Source: RGIG3159 sp034927685
GTDB lineage: Bacteria > Bacillota > Clostridia > Oscillospirales > Oscillospiraceae
Direction: 5' to 3'
DNA length: 64,000 nucleotides
NCBI GenBank assembly: GCA_034927685.1
Contig: JAYFPO010000016.1
Location: 19,388 to 83,387 of the forward strand
The notes under the pieces were generated by a model that was not told the origin of the DNA, did not search any database, and worked only from the letters and a program-made list of their open reading frames with translations. This document shows positions 17,629 through 26,494 of the stretch, piece by piece (position 1 is the first letter of the stretch; every line of letters begins with the position of its first letter). Made by a program: the position numbers and the translations under genes.

Positions 17629-18063
17629 ATGGACGAAAGTAGTTTAAAAAAAGCACTGGATATTATGGCAGAACGATTTGGGCATGATACACTGCTTTCG
17701 CTGGCGACTTTCGACGGCAATATTCCGTCTGTTCGTATCGTTAACAGCTATTATGAACATGGTGCCTTTTACACGATAACATATTTACTTTCAAATAAAA
17801 TGAAAGCGATAAAAGACAATGCTGTAGTTGCAGTATGCGGCGAGTGGTTCACTGCTCACGGGGTCGGAGAAAATATGGGACACATCTGCGATAAACAAAA
17901 CAAGGAAATAGCGGCGAAGCTGAGAAAGGCATTTGCAGCGTGGTATTCCAACGGCCATACAGAGGAAAGCGACCCAAACACGGTTATTTTACGCATCAGG
18001 CTGACAGATGCGGTTCTTTTCAGCCATGGGACAAGATATGACGTTGATTTTACCGCCATGTGA
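17629..18063 (+). CDS. Pyridoxamine 5'-phosphate oxidase-like flavin-binding protein
   Basis: A 144-residue split-barrel protein of the PNPOx-like family. The run LLSLATFDGNIPSVRIVNSYYEHGAFYTITY has the typical strand-turn pattern preceding the FMN-binding site. Small members of this family bind FMN or F420-like cofactors; the substrate is unknown. The ATG at 17629 follows GAGGAGG with good spacing. The coding sequence is visibly more AT-rich than its neighbours. Confidence 0.7.
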   Translation: MDESSLKKALDIMAERFGHDTLLSLATFDGNIPSVRIVNSYYEHGAFYTITYLLSNKMKAIKDNAVVAVCGEWFTAHGVGENMGHICDKQNKEIAAKLRKAFAAWYSNGHTEESDPNTVILRIRLTDAVLFSHGTRYDVDFTAM

Positions 18064-18104
18064 TATGGGGAAACGCAGCTCCGTAATGCAAGCTTCGGGT
18101 TCGG

Positions 18105-18860
18105 TCAGGGCGCCAGATCCAGGGAGACGGGGCAGTGGTCACTGCCGGGGATTTCGGCGTGGATGGCGGCGGCGGTCAGGCTGGAACGGAGCCGGTCGGA
18201 CACGATGAAATAGTCGATACGCCAGCCCGCGTTCTTTTGTCGGGCCTGGAACCGGTAGCTCCACCAGGAGTAGGCGCCGGTTTGGTCTGGGTAAAAGTAG
18301 CGGTAGGTATCCGTGAAGCCCGCATCCAGCAGCGCGGTCATTTTTGCGCGCTCCTCGTCGGAAAAACCGGCGCTTTGACGGTTGGTTTTCGGATTTTTCA
18401 AATCAATCTCCTCGTGTGCCACGTTCAGGTCGCCGCAGAGAATAACCGGCTTGCGCCGGTCCAGATCCAGCAGATAAGCGCGAAAATCGTTCTCCCAAAG
18501 CATCCGGTAGGGCAGACGGCGGAGGCCGTCCTGCGCATTGGGCGTGTAGCAGCAGACCAGATAGAACGCCGGGTATTCCGCGGTGATGACGCGTCCCTCG
18601 TGGCGGTGCTCGTCTCCGCCGAAGTCATAGGAGACGGAAAGCGGCGGGGTTTTCGTCAGAAGCGCGGTGCCGGAATAGCCCTTCTTGTCGGCGCTGTTCC
18701 AGTAGCAGAGATAGCCGGGCAGAACAAAGTCCACTTGCTCCGGCTGGAGCTTGGTTTCCTGCAGGCAGAGAACGTCGGCCCCGCAGTCCGCAGCATAGCC
18801 GAGAAAGCCCTTTCCAAGGCAGGCGCGCAGACCGTTGACGTTCCAGGAAATCAGTTTCAT
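18105..18860 (-). CDS. exoA: Exodeoxyribonuclease III (AP endonuclease)
   Basis: A 251-residue Xth-type enzyme for base-excision repair; it cleaves abasic sites and removes 3' blocking groups. Visible motifs: MKLISWNVNGLRA at the start, CLQETKL (metal-binding Glu), CYTPNAQ, GDLNVAHEEIDL, YSWWSYR, GWRIDYF and the catalytic SDHCPV. The ATG at 18860 gives the canonical N-terminus; a longer open frame upstream has no similarity. It converges on the PNPOx-like gene. Confidence 0.96.
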   Translation of the reverse strand: MKLISWNVNGLRACLGKGFLGYAADCGADVLCLQETKLQPEQVDFVLPGYLCYWNSADKKGYSGTALLTKTPPLSVSYDFGGDEHRHEGRVITAEYPAFYLVCCYTPNAQDGLRRLPYRMLWENDFRAYLLDLDRRKPVILCGDLNVAHEEIDLKNPKTNRQSAGFSDEERAKMTALLDAGFTDTYRYFYPDQTGAYSWWSYRFQARQKNAGWRIDYFIVSDRLRSSLTAAAIHAEIPGSDHCPVSLDLAP

Positions 18861-18910
18861 GGGAAGCCTCCGTTTTTTTTCATTGTAGCAAATTTTCCGC
18901 CAAAATACAA

Positions 18911-18946
18911 GGAAAGACCCCCGGATGTGCATCCGGGGGTCTTTCC
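18911..18946. terminator. Symmetric terminator hairpin upstream of exoA
   Basis: A perfect 16-bp stem (18911-18926 with 18931-18946) has T-rich arms on both strands. It can end transcription arriving from recombinase 1 on the minus strand. The rest of 18861-19175 is AT-rich and holds no gene I can support. Confidence 0.75.
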
Positions 18947-19175
18947 TTTGGAATAGTAATAGGAAATAGAGAGAGGTATGAAAAATCGAAACGTACGAAC
19001 ATGTAAAGATTTGCGCGAGCACCATGCCCTGTCATGTTGTTTCGTGTTCCTCTTTACAAGTATGATAATACAGGAGATATTTGAACAAGTCGTGAACAAA
19101 TTGCAAACAAACTGCAACGGAACTATGAATTTATCCTACTATCTGTCTATCTGTTCGAATACGGAAATAGTTTGA

Positions 19176-19212
19176 GCGGACCGTACCGGAAGACCGGCAC
19201 AGTCCGCTTTTT
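19176..19212 (+). terminator. Hairpin with T-run next to the recombinase 1 stop codon
   Basis: GCGGAC/GTCCGC encloses a CCGG/CCGG stem and is followed by TTTTT on the plus strand. It faces into the 3' end of recombinase 1, with no plus-strand gene upstream, so it may insulate the recombinase from antisense transcription. Confidence 0.6.
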
Positions 19213-19223
19213 GAGGGAAAAGA

Positions 19224-20942
19224 TTACTTCATGCTGGTTTCGTAGGCCTCAATCATCTTTTTGAACGTGTGGCCCGCACGACTTGCGTCTGCCGCCCGTG
19301 CAGGGACGAATTGCGGCTGTCCGCTGCGCTCCCGCAGCCTTCGCAGGTACTTTTCCGTGCTGTCGCCGGTGAAAATCCGAATGTCCAGCCGCAAAGAGTC
19401 GTCCGGCTCCGGGGTGACAAAAATCTTGTCGATGAAGGTGTCCACGAAATCCTTGCTGATGACGCCGTCTGCCACGTCCCGTTCAGCGGCTTTCAGCGCG
19501 CCGCGAACCTTTTCCATATGCGCGTGGAACTCCTCGCCGGATGCCTGCTGACAGTTCAGCTCCATAAGCGCCGCCAGGGCGGCGCTCCGTTCGGCGTTGC
19601 ACTGCTTCGACATGGAGGCAAAGTCGTCGTCACTGATTTTTTCGGTGGCCGCAAGCTCCAGCAGCTTGCCTTTTTTCCGTGTTACCAGCGCGAGGATGCT
19701 CTCCTGCTCGGCGATCTTTCTGGACAGTGCGCCGTCTGCCGTCAGAGATTTGTACATCCGCTCATATTCTGCAATCATCGCGGAGGAGGAGTCCCGCGTA
19801 TCCCGGAACACCTCAAACAGCAGCGGCTTGATCTCCTCCTCATAGATCGGGAAGGAGGCGCAGCTGTCGGCGCCGTTGTTGATTTTTCCGGAGCAGACCC
19901 ATTTGCTGTTTTTCCTGCCGTATTGATCTTTGGACTCCCGGCGGTAGTATGCCGCCCCACAATTGGTACAAAAGAGCTTGCCGGTGAGCAGATTTGCGTG
20001 GTTGCAGATGCCCTGTCGGTTTTTTACGTCCTCGCTCCTGCGGCGCAGGACGGCGTTGGCCTGCTCCCAAAGCGCCTCGGAAACGATAGCCGGTACAATC
20101 TCGCCGGTTTCATCCTTGAACATGACCCATTCCTCCGGCGGGAGAAACTTCTGTTTCTTGGTGAACATGTCCACCACTTTGACTTTATTGCCCACATAGT
20201 AGCCCTTGTATTTTGGGTTGGCAAGCATGTTCGCCATGGTGGAGTGGGCGATCTTCTTGCCATTCAGGTTGCGGTAACCCCTGTCCCAGAACAGCGTCTC
20301 GATTCGTTTCATGCTGTATTCGTCCGTGGCATAGAGCGCAAACAGCTCCCGTACCATGGGCGCCTGTGTCTCGTCGACGACCAGCCGCTTGTGATCCTTC
20401 TGATAGCCGAAGATGCGGCTGTTTCCCAGGACCACGCTGGATTTGATCGCCTGCTGGTGTCCGAATTTCACACGGCTGGAGAGCTTCCGCAGCTCGTCCT
20501 GGGCGATGCTGGACATGATGGAGAGCCGAAGTTCCGAATCCTCATCAAAGGTGCAGATATTGTCGTTCTGGAAGAACACGCCCACGCCGTCTGTCAGAAG
20601 CTGCCGTGTGTATCGGATCGAGTCCAGCGTGTTGCGGGCGAACCGGGAGATTTCCTTTGTAATGATGAGGTCGAAGCGGTCCGACGCAGCCTCCTCGACC
20701 ATGCGGTTGAAGTTCTCCCGCTTTTTTGTGGAGATGCCGGACAGCCCTTCGTCAATATAGCCGGGGACAAACGTCCAAGCCGGATTGCGCCGGATCAAAT
20801 CCTCGTAATATGCAATCTGATTGCCCAGAGAGTTCAGCTGCTCGTCCGACTCCGATGACACACGGGCGTAGTAGGATACCCGCAGCGGAATGTCATAAAT
20901 GGATTTGGTCCTGAGTGACTGCCGGATGCTATGCAAATCCAT
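19224..20942 (-). CDS. Large serine recombinase (recombinase 1)
   Basis: A 572-residue site-specific recombinase. The N-terminal resolvase domain has YYARVSS (catalytic serine near residue 29) and LIITKEISRFARNTLDSI. A recombinase domain follows (FGYQKDHKRLVVDETQA), then a zinc ribbon with CTNCGAAYYRR and two later cysteines, and a coiled-coil-rich C-terminus. The ATG at 20942 with AGGAGG is chosen over the longer frame. The gene is intact, with its own strong promoter (20962-21012) and a small gene upstream. I found no element ends around it, so what it mobilises or inverts is unknown. Confidence 0.92.
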   Translation of the reverse strand: MDLHSIRQSLRTKSIYDIPLRVSYYARVSSESDEQLNSLGNQIAYYEDLIRRNPAWTFVPGYIDEGLSGISTKKRENFNRMVEEAASDRFDLIITKEISRFARNTLDSIRYTRQLLTDGVGVFFQNDNICTFDEDSELRLSIMSSIAQDELRKLSSRVKFGHQQAIKSSVVLGNSRIFGYQKDHKRLVVDETQAPMVRELFALYATDEYSMKRIETLFWDRGYRNLNGKKIAHSTMANMLANPKYKGYYVGNKVKVVDMFTKKQKFLPPEEWVMFKDETGEIVPAIVSEALWEQANAVLRRRSEDVKNRQGICNHANLLTGKLFCTNCGAAYYRRESKDQYGRKNSKWVCSGKINNGADSCASFPIYEEEIKPLLFEVFRDTRDSSSAMIAEYERMYKSLTADGALSRKIAEQESILALVTRKKGKLLELAATEKISDDDFASMSKQCNAERSAALAALMELNCQQASGEEFHAHMEKVRGALKAAERDVADGVISKDFVDTFIDKIFVTPEPDDSLRLDIRIFTGDSTEKYLRRLRERSGQPQFVPARAADASRAGHTFKKMIEAYETSMK

Positions 20943-20961
20943 CTTGACGTCCTCCTGTTTT

Positions 20962-21012
20962 TTCGCTGAATCATGATGCAATCATTATAAGTGCTCTCAG
21001 CGAATTCGTCAA
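20962..21012 (-). promoter_or_regulatory. Promoter with overlapping inverted repeat for recombinase 1
   Basis: On the minus strand TTGACG (21012-21007) and TATAAT (20989-20984) are spaced by 17 bases. An inverted repeat, TTCGCTGA at 20962-20969 and TCAGCGAA at 20997-21004, straddles the -10 box and encloses a second short palindrome ATGAT/ATCAT. The layout suggests repression, possibly by the small protein at 21029 or by the recombinase itself. Confidence 0.6.
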
Positions 21013-21028
21013 GCGCCATGAAACTACG

Positions 21029-21220
21029 TTACAGAGGCCGTGCGTCGGAAGCCGCGCGGGTCTTGATCCGGATCCGCATGCGGTTGCGCTCGGTCTCCGT
21101 GATGACGCCCTTTTCATAGAGCGTATCGTTGTAATAGGTGAGCCAGAGCTGCTCCATGACGCTCTGCTGATTCTGCGCAGTAATGGAATGTTTTCTGGGC
21201 AGCACTTTCTGTTCGGTCAT
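21029..21220 (-). CDS. Small SHOCT-like protein upstream of recombinase 1
   Basis: A 63-residue protein with a good RBS (CAGGAGG) before the ATG. The segment LWLTYYNDTLYEKGVITETERNRMRIRI resembles a SHOCT-type short helical domain (helix, turn GVIT, helix). It lies 86 bases upstream of recombinase 1 on the same strand. Small genes in this position are often partners or regulators of large serine recombinases; that role is inferred. Confidence 0.6.
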   Translation of the reverse strand: MTEQKVLPRKHSITAQNQQSVMEQLWLTYYNDTLYEKGVITETERNRMRIRIKTRAASDARPL

Positions 21221-21295
21221 AAAAAACCTCCTGAACGGCTGCCATTAGTTTCCTCCCATTTTTTGCATTTTATTCAACAGGCGTCGATACAAAGT

Positions 21296-21340
21296 GCGTG
21301 TCTCCCGCGGCGCCCAGTTCGGGACCGGCGGGAGACACGC
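21296..21340 (-). terminator. Terminator of the ktrAB operon
   Basis: A 13-bp stem (21296-21308 with 21328-21340) with a 19-base loop lies just beyond the ktrA stop. The T-tract is weak. Confidence 0.55.
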
Positions 21341-21348
21341 TTACACGC

Positions 21349-22002
21349 TTATGTTTTGGCCGACAGCTTTGAGACGTCCGCGGACCGGGCAATGACCACA
21401 ATGTGGTCGGCGGCGCAAAAGATATAGTCGCCTCCGGGGACCGGCTGCAGCGCATTGCTGTTTTTGATCGCCACGATGTTGACGTTATACTTCTTGCGGA
21501 CGTTGACCTCCGCCACGCTGCGACCAATCCATGCGGGCAGTACCGGAATTTCATAGATGGAGTATTCGCCGGTCAGCGGGATGTAATCGAAGATATTCCG
21601 GGCGCTGTAGCGGATGGCAATGCGCTCGGCCATTTCCCGTTCCGGATAGATCACCTCGCACGCGCCGATTTGCCGCAGCAGATCCGCCTGAATGGATTGC
21701 CTCGCCTTGGCGACGATGCGCTGCGCGCCGTACTGCTTCAGCAGGAAAGTGATGACCAGCGACGACTGGAAGTCCTCGCCGATGGTGACAAAGCAGAGAT
21801 CAAAATGGCTGATTGCCAGGGCGCGGAGAACGCTCTCGTTGGTGCAGTCGCCAATCTGCGCGTCCGAAAATTCAGCGGCGACCTGTGCAATGATTTCGGC
21901 ATCTTTATCCACAACCATCACGTCATTGCCCAGCTCCGCCATCTTGTGAGCCAAATGCCGGCCAAAACGGCCCAGGCCAATTACCAATACAGATTTCATC
22001 AT
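21349..22002 (-). CDS. ktrA: Potassium uptake regulatory subunit KtrA/TrkA
   Basis: A 217-residue peripheral protein. The N-terminal RCK domain has a Rossmann nucleotide motif (IGLGRFGRHLA) and VVDKDAE at the end of strand 2. The C-terminal RCK_C domain follows from about residue 140. It gates the KtrB channel in response to ATP/ADP or c-di-AMP. Two tandem ATGs (22002 and 21999) follow AAAGGAG; the first is given. It lies 10 bases after the ktrB stop. Confidence 0.92.
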   Translation of the reverse strand: MMKSVLVIGLGRFGRHLAHKMAELGNDVMVVDKDAEIIAQVAAEFSDAQIGDCTNESVLRALAISHFDLCFVTIGEDFQSSLVITFLLKQYGAQRIVAKARQSIQADLLRQIGACEVIYPEREMAERIAIRYSARNIFDYIPLTGEYSIYEIPVLPAWIGRSVAEVNVRKKYNVNIVAIKNSNALQPVPGGDYIFCAADHIVVIARSADVSKLSAKT

Positions 22003-22012
22003 GCGGCTCCTT

Positions 22013-23350
22013 TCAGCCAATCAGAATTTTTTCCACGGGACGTTCCAGCGGGACCCGATTCCGCTTCTCCGCGAGCGCAAGCGCGAGCGTAAGCCCGCCG
22101 ATTCTTCCTGCGTACATCAGAAAAATCAAAACAAGTCTGGACACCGTTCCAAGGGTCTGGGTGACCCCCATGGAGAGGCCCACGGTACCGATGGCGGAAA
22201 CCGATTCAAACAGTGCCTGCAGCAGAGAAATCGGCTCTATGGCGCAGATGATCAGCACCGCCAGGATGACGCCGGCCAAATACATGGACGCGACAGCACC
22301 GGCTTGACGGACGGTATCCGGTTCAATCTTCCGCCGGAACATGACCACGCTGCTCTCATTCCGGGCGCAGCGCAGGGTGCTGACCACGAGGACCGCAAAG
22401 GTCACGGTTTTGATACCGCCCGCCGTCGAACCAGGCGAGCCGCCGACGAACATCAAAAGAACCGAGATCAGTCCGCCGCTCTGGCTCAGAGCCGCCTCAT
22501 CGACGGTGTTAAAGCCCGCCGTCCTGGTCGTCACCGACTGGAACAGCGACGCCAGAACCCGCTGCCAAGCGGTGAGGCCGGAAAAGGCCGCACGGCGCTC
22601 CGTCAGATAGAACAGCATTGCGCCGCCGAAAATCAGGATGCCGGTGGTCGTCAACACAATTTTCGTGTGCAGCTCGCATTTACTGACGCGGAAGCCGTGC
22701 CGCAGAAGGTCGTCCCATACCAGAAAGCCGAGGCCGCCCACGACAATCAGCGCCATGATGGTCAGATTGACCGTCGGGTCGCCCACATAGGTGGTAAACG
22801 ACGCGGCGCCGAAGCGTCCCATCAGATCGAAGCCCGCGTTGCAGAAGGCGGAAACCGCATGGAACAGCCCATACCAGATGGCGACGCGCGCCGGCATATC
22901 CTGACTGAACCGGAGCGCCAGCACCGACGCGCCGCAGAGCTCACAGATCATGGTGCCAATCAGAATGCGCTTGATGGTCCGCACCACGCCGGAAAGACGC
23001 AGGGTTCCGGCCGACTGCATCAGGAGCCGCCGTTCATGCATCGCCAGCTTTTTTCGCATCATCAGAGCGAACATGGTAATCACGGTCATAAAGCCAAGGC
23101 CGCCCACCTGAATCAGCAGCAGAATGACAAGCTGTCCGCAGAAGGTCCAGTGTGTAAAGGTATCCGTCACCACGAGACCGGTGACGCAGGTGGCGCTGAC
23201 CGATGTGAACAGACAGGTCAGATAATTGGTCCACTGTCCATCCCGGGCCGAGAAGGGGCAGGAGAGCAAAAAACTGCCTGCCAGAATTACGACCATAAAC
23301 CCAAGCGCGAGAATTTGCGCAGAGGTCAGGTTTATTTTACGTTCGTGCAT
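22013..23350 (-). CDS. ktrB: Potassium uptake transporter KtrB/TrkH
   Basis: A 445-residue membrane protein with four pore repeats. The filter segments are SVSATCVTGL, AFCNAGFDL, TTRTAGFNT and ISAIGTVGLS-like runs. With KtrA it forms a Na+-dependent K+ uptake system. The ATG at 23350 follows GGAGGGATAAC; a longer frame to 23401 adds 17 residues without an RBS. A good -10 box (TATAAT) lies about 70 bases upstream on the minus strand. Confidence 0.93.
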   Translation of the reverse strand: MHERKINLTSAQILALGFMVVILAGSFLLSCPFSARDGQWTNYLTCLFTSVSATCVTGLVVTDTFTHWTFCGQLVILLLIQVGGLGFMTVITMFALMMRKKLAMHERRLLMQSAGTLRLSGVVRTIKRILIGTMICELCGASVLALRFSQDMPARVAIWYGLFHAVSAFCNAGFDLMGRFGAASFTTYVGDPTVNLTIMALIVVGGLGFLVWDDLLRHGFRVSKCELHTKIVLTTTGILIFGGAMLFYLTERRAAFSGLTAWQRVLASLFQSVTTRTAGFNTVDEAALSQSGGLISVLLMFVGGSPGSTAGGIKTVTFAVLVVSTLRCARNESSVVMFRRKIEPDTVRQAGAVASMYLAGVILAVLIICAIEPISLLQALFESVSAIGTVGLSMGVTQTLGTVSRLVLIFLMYAGRIGGLTLALALAEKRNRVPLERPVEKILIG

Positions 23351-23821
23351 GTTATCCCTCCAAAGAACCGCGCAGGGTAACCGCGGCTCCTTATTATGCA
23401 ATAGAGACCATTATAATATAGAATGAGTTAATTTTGTGTTAAACAAAAAAATATTGTCGGTATTTTCCGATGGACCGTGGGCGCCAAAGCGAAGCGTTCC
23501 GCGGAAGTCCTGATCGAAAAACCGGCGTTCCCGCATCGTCAGCATAAGGCCGAGCCCTGCCGCCGCGGCATGCCGGAACATGGCGATGGCGACGTCCACA
23601 CAGGAGAGCCTAACCGCATCAGAATCGTGGTGCTTGGAACAGTTATATTATTATACTCCTTCCCTCAATAATCTGGAAGAGGTATTTCCCTTTCTGAACA
23701 ACCATTATAAGGATATTTTTGCTTTTTTCAATCCTTTTCAGAAATATTTGTTTTTTGATCGGTCAGCCGCAAAATGTACGGCGCAGCCGGAATTATCTTG
23801 ATTTTCCGGGAGGAATGCGGT
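23351..23821. other. Intergenic region between ktrB and the ACT-MBL gene
   Basis: This holds the ktrB promoter area near 23410-23450. On the minus strand between 23411 and 23640 is an open frame with GC-rich third positions (run DVAIAMFRHAAAAGLGLMLT) that has no convincing start or RBS and no family I recognise; it may be a gene remnant. The part from 23640 to 23800 is AT-rich and looks non-coding. Confidence 0.35.
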
Positions 23822-24001
23822 ATGCTCAAAGCGAATATTGGCGGAACTTGCGATGTGGGAACCGCTTTTGAAAATGCAGCAGCGGGGCAAGGCGCTGCCA
23901 CAAGCCCGGAAGGCGGAGGCCAACCGCTTCAAGAGGCGGCCGGAATCCCTGTTTTTGGAATTCCACACATTTTATCGATAAGGGAACTGTTTGTCAAATG
24001 A
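23822..24001 (+). CDS. Possible 59-residue ORF coupled to the ACT-MBL gene
   Basis: The ATG follows GGGAGGA at ideal spacing, and the stop codon overlaps the next start as ATGA. The sequence (MLKANIGGTCDVGTAFENAA) is low-complexity and matches nothing I know. It could be a leader peptide or small protein, or chance. Only the RBS and the overlap argue for it. Confidence 0.35.
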   Translation: MLKANIGGTCDVGTAFENAAAGQGAATSPEGGGQPLQEAAGIPVFGIPHILSIRELFVK

Positions 24002-25428
24002 AAAAAACCTTTACCACCGTCATGCCGGATCAGGTCGGCGCCTTTCTGGCCGCGAGCGAGATTTTTGCCGCGCTGCAGCTGAACATCACCCGCGTCAGCT
24101 ACAACAAGGCCGTCGACACGCATATGCTGTTTATCGAGGCCGAGGGGGATGCCGCCGCTCTGGAACAGGCCGCCGCTTCCCTGGAGGCCATCGGCTATTT
24201 GCAGGACGGAAAAAACAGCGGCCGCGTGATTCTTCTCGAATTTCGCCTCCGCGACCGTCCCGGCGCAGTGCGCCCCGTCCTGGAGCTGATCAGCCGATTC
24301 CGCTTCAACATTTCCTACATCAGCTCACAGGAAAACGGGACGGGCCATCAGCATTTCCGTATGGGCCTGTTCGTAGAGGGCGGCGAGGACATCTCCCGCT
24401 TTCTTCGGCAGGTGACGCAGCTCTGCGACGTCCGAATTCTCCACTATGATCCCTCTGGCATTGCGCTGGATAACACGGTGTTTTATCTGTCCTTTGCCGA
24501 CCGGATCGCGGAAAAGCTGGGGCTTTCGGACGAGGAGAAGCGGAGGCTGATCGTCGATTCCAACCTGGTCATGGAGCTTCTGACGCAGCGCAACAGCCCG
24601 CCCTATAAGACCTTTGATTACATCGGAAAATTCGCGGAATGTCTGCACGCCGCCCACGGGGCCGCGTATGTGCCGCGCATCACCAGATACCCATTGCCGG
24701 ACGGCGGCACTGCCGTGCTGGTGGAGCCGCCCTGCGGCAGCAACCTGTGCCTGATGGAGACGGGCGGGGAGCTGCTCTGCGTGGACAGCGGGTTTCCCTG
24801 CTTTCAGGCGGAAACGCTGGCCTGCCTGCGCGGCCTCTATCCGAACTTCGACACGCGGCGCAAGACGCTGCTGCTGACCCACGCCGACGTGGACCACTGC
24901 GGTCTTGTGGATTACTTTGACCGTGTGCTGGTCAGCCGGGAAAGTCTTCAGAATTTCGTGCGGGAAAACGCTGGCCAAGACAATTTTCGGGAGCAGAACC
25001 CCCTCCACGCGCCCTACGTCCGCATCAGCAAGCTGCTCTCCGGCTATCGGCCTTTCTCCACCGCCCGAATGGAGGAGATCGGCGGAAGAAGCGACGACGA
25101 CGACAGTTTGCTGACCAGGATCGGCTGCGTGGATATCGGCGGCCTGCGGTTTGAGGTGTACGAGGCCGCCGGCGGCCATGTGCGGGGGGAAACCGTCTAT
25201 GTGGAGCGGCGGCTGCGGATTGTCTTCACCGGCGACATTTTTGTCAATCCGAAGGGCTTCCTCCCTGCGCAAGCCGCGTTCAACCGGCTGGCGCCCTATT
25301 TAATGACCTCTGTGGATACCGATCCGGAGCTGGCCGCCCAGGAGCGGACCGCCGTGTTTGCGCTGCTGAAAGAGGGGCATTGGCTCCTGTTCGGCGGCCA
25401 CGGCGCGGCCATGCCCGTCGAGTGCTGA
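23998..25428 (+). CDS. ACT-domain and metallo-beta-lactamase-fold protein
   Basis: A 476-residue protein. Residues 1-145 look like two ACT-type ligand-binding modules (the second begins VILLEFRLRDRPGAVRPVLELI). After a helical linker, residues about 225-470 form an MBL-fold hydrolase with the metal motif LLTHADVDHCG near residue 300, a later histidine in AGGHVRGETV, FTGDIFV (bridging Asp), and a terminal histidine in FGGHGAA. ACT domains usually sense amino acids, so a ligand-regulated metallohydrolase is suggested; the substrate is unknown. It is followed by a strong terminator. Confidence 0.75.
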   Translation: MKKTFTTVMPDQVGAFLAASEIFAALQLNITRVSYNKAVDTHMLFIEAEGDAAALEQAAASLEAIGYLQDGKNSGRVILLEFRLRDRPGAVRPVLELISRFRFNISYISSQENGTGHQHFRMGLFVEGGEDISRFLRQVTQLCDVRILHYDPSGIALDNTVFYLSFADRIAEKLGLSDEEKRRLIVDSNLVMELLTQRNSPPYKTFDYIGKFAECLHAAHGAAYVPRITRYPLPDGGTAVLVEPPCGSNLCLMETGGELLCVDSGFPCFQAETLACLRGLYPNFDTRRKTLLLTHADVDHCGLVDYFDRVLVSRESLQNFVRENAGQDNFREQNPLHAPYVRISKLLSGYRPFSTARMEEIGGRSDDDDSLLTRIGCVDIGGLRFEVYEAAGGHVRGETVYVERRLRIVFTGDIFVNPKGFLPAQAAFNRLAPYLMTSVDTDPELAAQERTAVFALLKEGHWLLFGGHGAAMPVEC

Positions 25429-25459
25429 CCGGGCAGCGCGGAGCGCCGCATAGAAAATC

Positions 25460-25494
25460 AAATGGCTGCCCAGTGTAGACCGGGCAGCCATTTT
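25460..25494. terminator. Terminator between convergent genes
   Basis: A 12-bp stem (25460-25471 with 25482-25493) with a 10-base loop has T-rich ends on both strands. Confidence 0.8.
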
Positions 25495-25546
25495 GTATGG
25501 GCCGTTTCCGGCGCATGCTGTCAAAGAAGACGGGCGGTTTTCTGCA

Positions 25547-26494
25547 TCATGCGTGATGGTACAATTTCTTATCCAGCGCAAAAATGCGGCTGCTGAATTC
25601 TCCGACGGGAACCTCCGCCAGCGCCTCCGCATAAATCTCCATGCGGCTGTCAATAGAATCGATGCAGGAAAGCAATTCGGCTTCCGCGCAGAGGGGCCTC
25701 ACCGCCGCGCCGAATTCCGGCTCCCCGTGGTGAGAGAGGATCATATGCTGCAGCAGCAGCGATTTTTCCTCCGGAATGCCGAGCGATTTTTCGGTTTCCG
25801 CCACTTCCTGCGCGCCCATGACCAGGTGGCCGAGCAGCTGGCCCTTGACGGAGTAATCCGTGACCATACCGAGGCCGGAGAAGGTAAACTCATATTCCTT
25901 AGCAAAGTCATGGAGCAGCGTTCCGGTGAGCAGCAGGCTGCGGTCGATGACGTTTGCGTAGAGTTCAGAAAGAAAATCGGCGGTTTGCAGCATATGGAAG
26001 GTGTGCATCAAAAGGCCGGAAAGAAAGCTGTGGTGGACGCTTTTTGCCGCCGGAATGCTTTGGAAGGCCACCAAATGGCGCTCGAGCAGCGTTTCGCTGA
26101 CGCGCCGGTAATCTTCATCGCCGATGGAACGCACAAGGCTGTGGATCTTGCCGAGCGTTTCCTCGACGTCGATCGGCGCGACCGGGACCAACGTGGAAAC
26201 GTCATAGCGGTCGTTTTCGTCGGCCAGGCGAAGACGGCTGACGGTGATTTGCGGCGTGCCTTTGAATTCGGAGACCTCTCCGCGGATTTTCACGATTTTC
26301 CCGGCGTCGGGGCCACCGAGCGGGCCCTTGTAGTCCCAGACCTTTGCGTCGATGACGCCGGTTTTGTCCGACAGCACCGCGCTCAGGAAGGATTTCCCGG
26401 CGGAAGTGGTTTTCAGATAGGCGCCTTTCAATAGATAGAAGCCTTCTATTTCCTGCCCGTAGGCCATATCGAGAATCGGTTTGTTGTATTCCAT
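25547..26494 (-). CDS. yhaM: 3'-5' exoribonuclease YhaM-like, OB fold plus HD domain
   Basis: A 315-residue protein, matching YhaM (about 314). Residues 10-95 form an OB-fold nucleic acid-binding domain (FLSAVLSDKTGVIDAKVWD). Residues 150-290 form an HD domain with the metal ligands HHSFLSGLLMHT and LLTGTLLHDFAK, then LSHHGEPEFGA. YhaM trims RNA (and DNA) 3' ends. The ATG at 26494 follows GGGAGGAT. The gene appears to be alone. Confidence 0.88.
   Translation of the reverse strand: MEYNKPILDMAYGQEIEGFYLLKGAYLKTTSAGKSFLSAVLSDKTGVIDAKVWDYKGPLGGPDAGKIVKIRGEVSEFKGTPQITVSRLRLADENDRYDVSTLVPVAPIDVEETLGKIHSLVRSIGDEDYRRVSETLLERHLVAFQSIPAAKSVHHSFLSGLLMHTFHMLQTADFLSELYANVIDRSLLLTGTLLHDFAKEYEFTFSGLGMVTDYSVKGQLLGHLVMGAQEVAETEKSLGIPEEKSLLLQHMILSHHGEPEFGAAVRPLCAEAELLSCIDSIDSRMEIYAEALAEVPVGEFSSRIFALDKKLYHHA

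Noticed and set aside
21113..21244. A 43-codon minus-strand ORF with a good RBS overlapping the SHOCT-like gene in another frame
   Set aside because: It overlaps a better-supported gene and has no recognisable features.
19081..21300. Attachment sites for recombinase 1
   Set aside because: I looked for inverted half-sites flanking a shared dinucleotide, as at the SASP element, and found only weak similarities.
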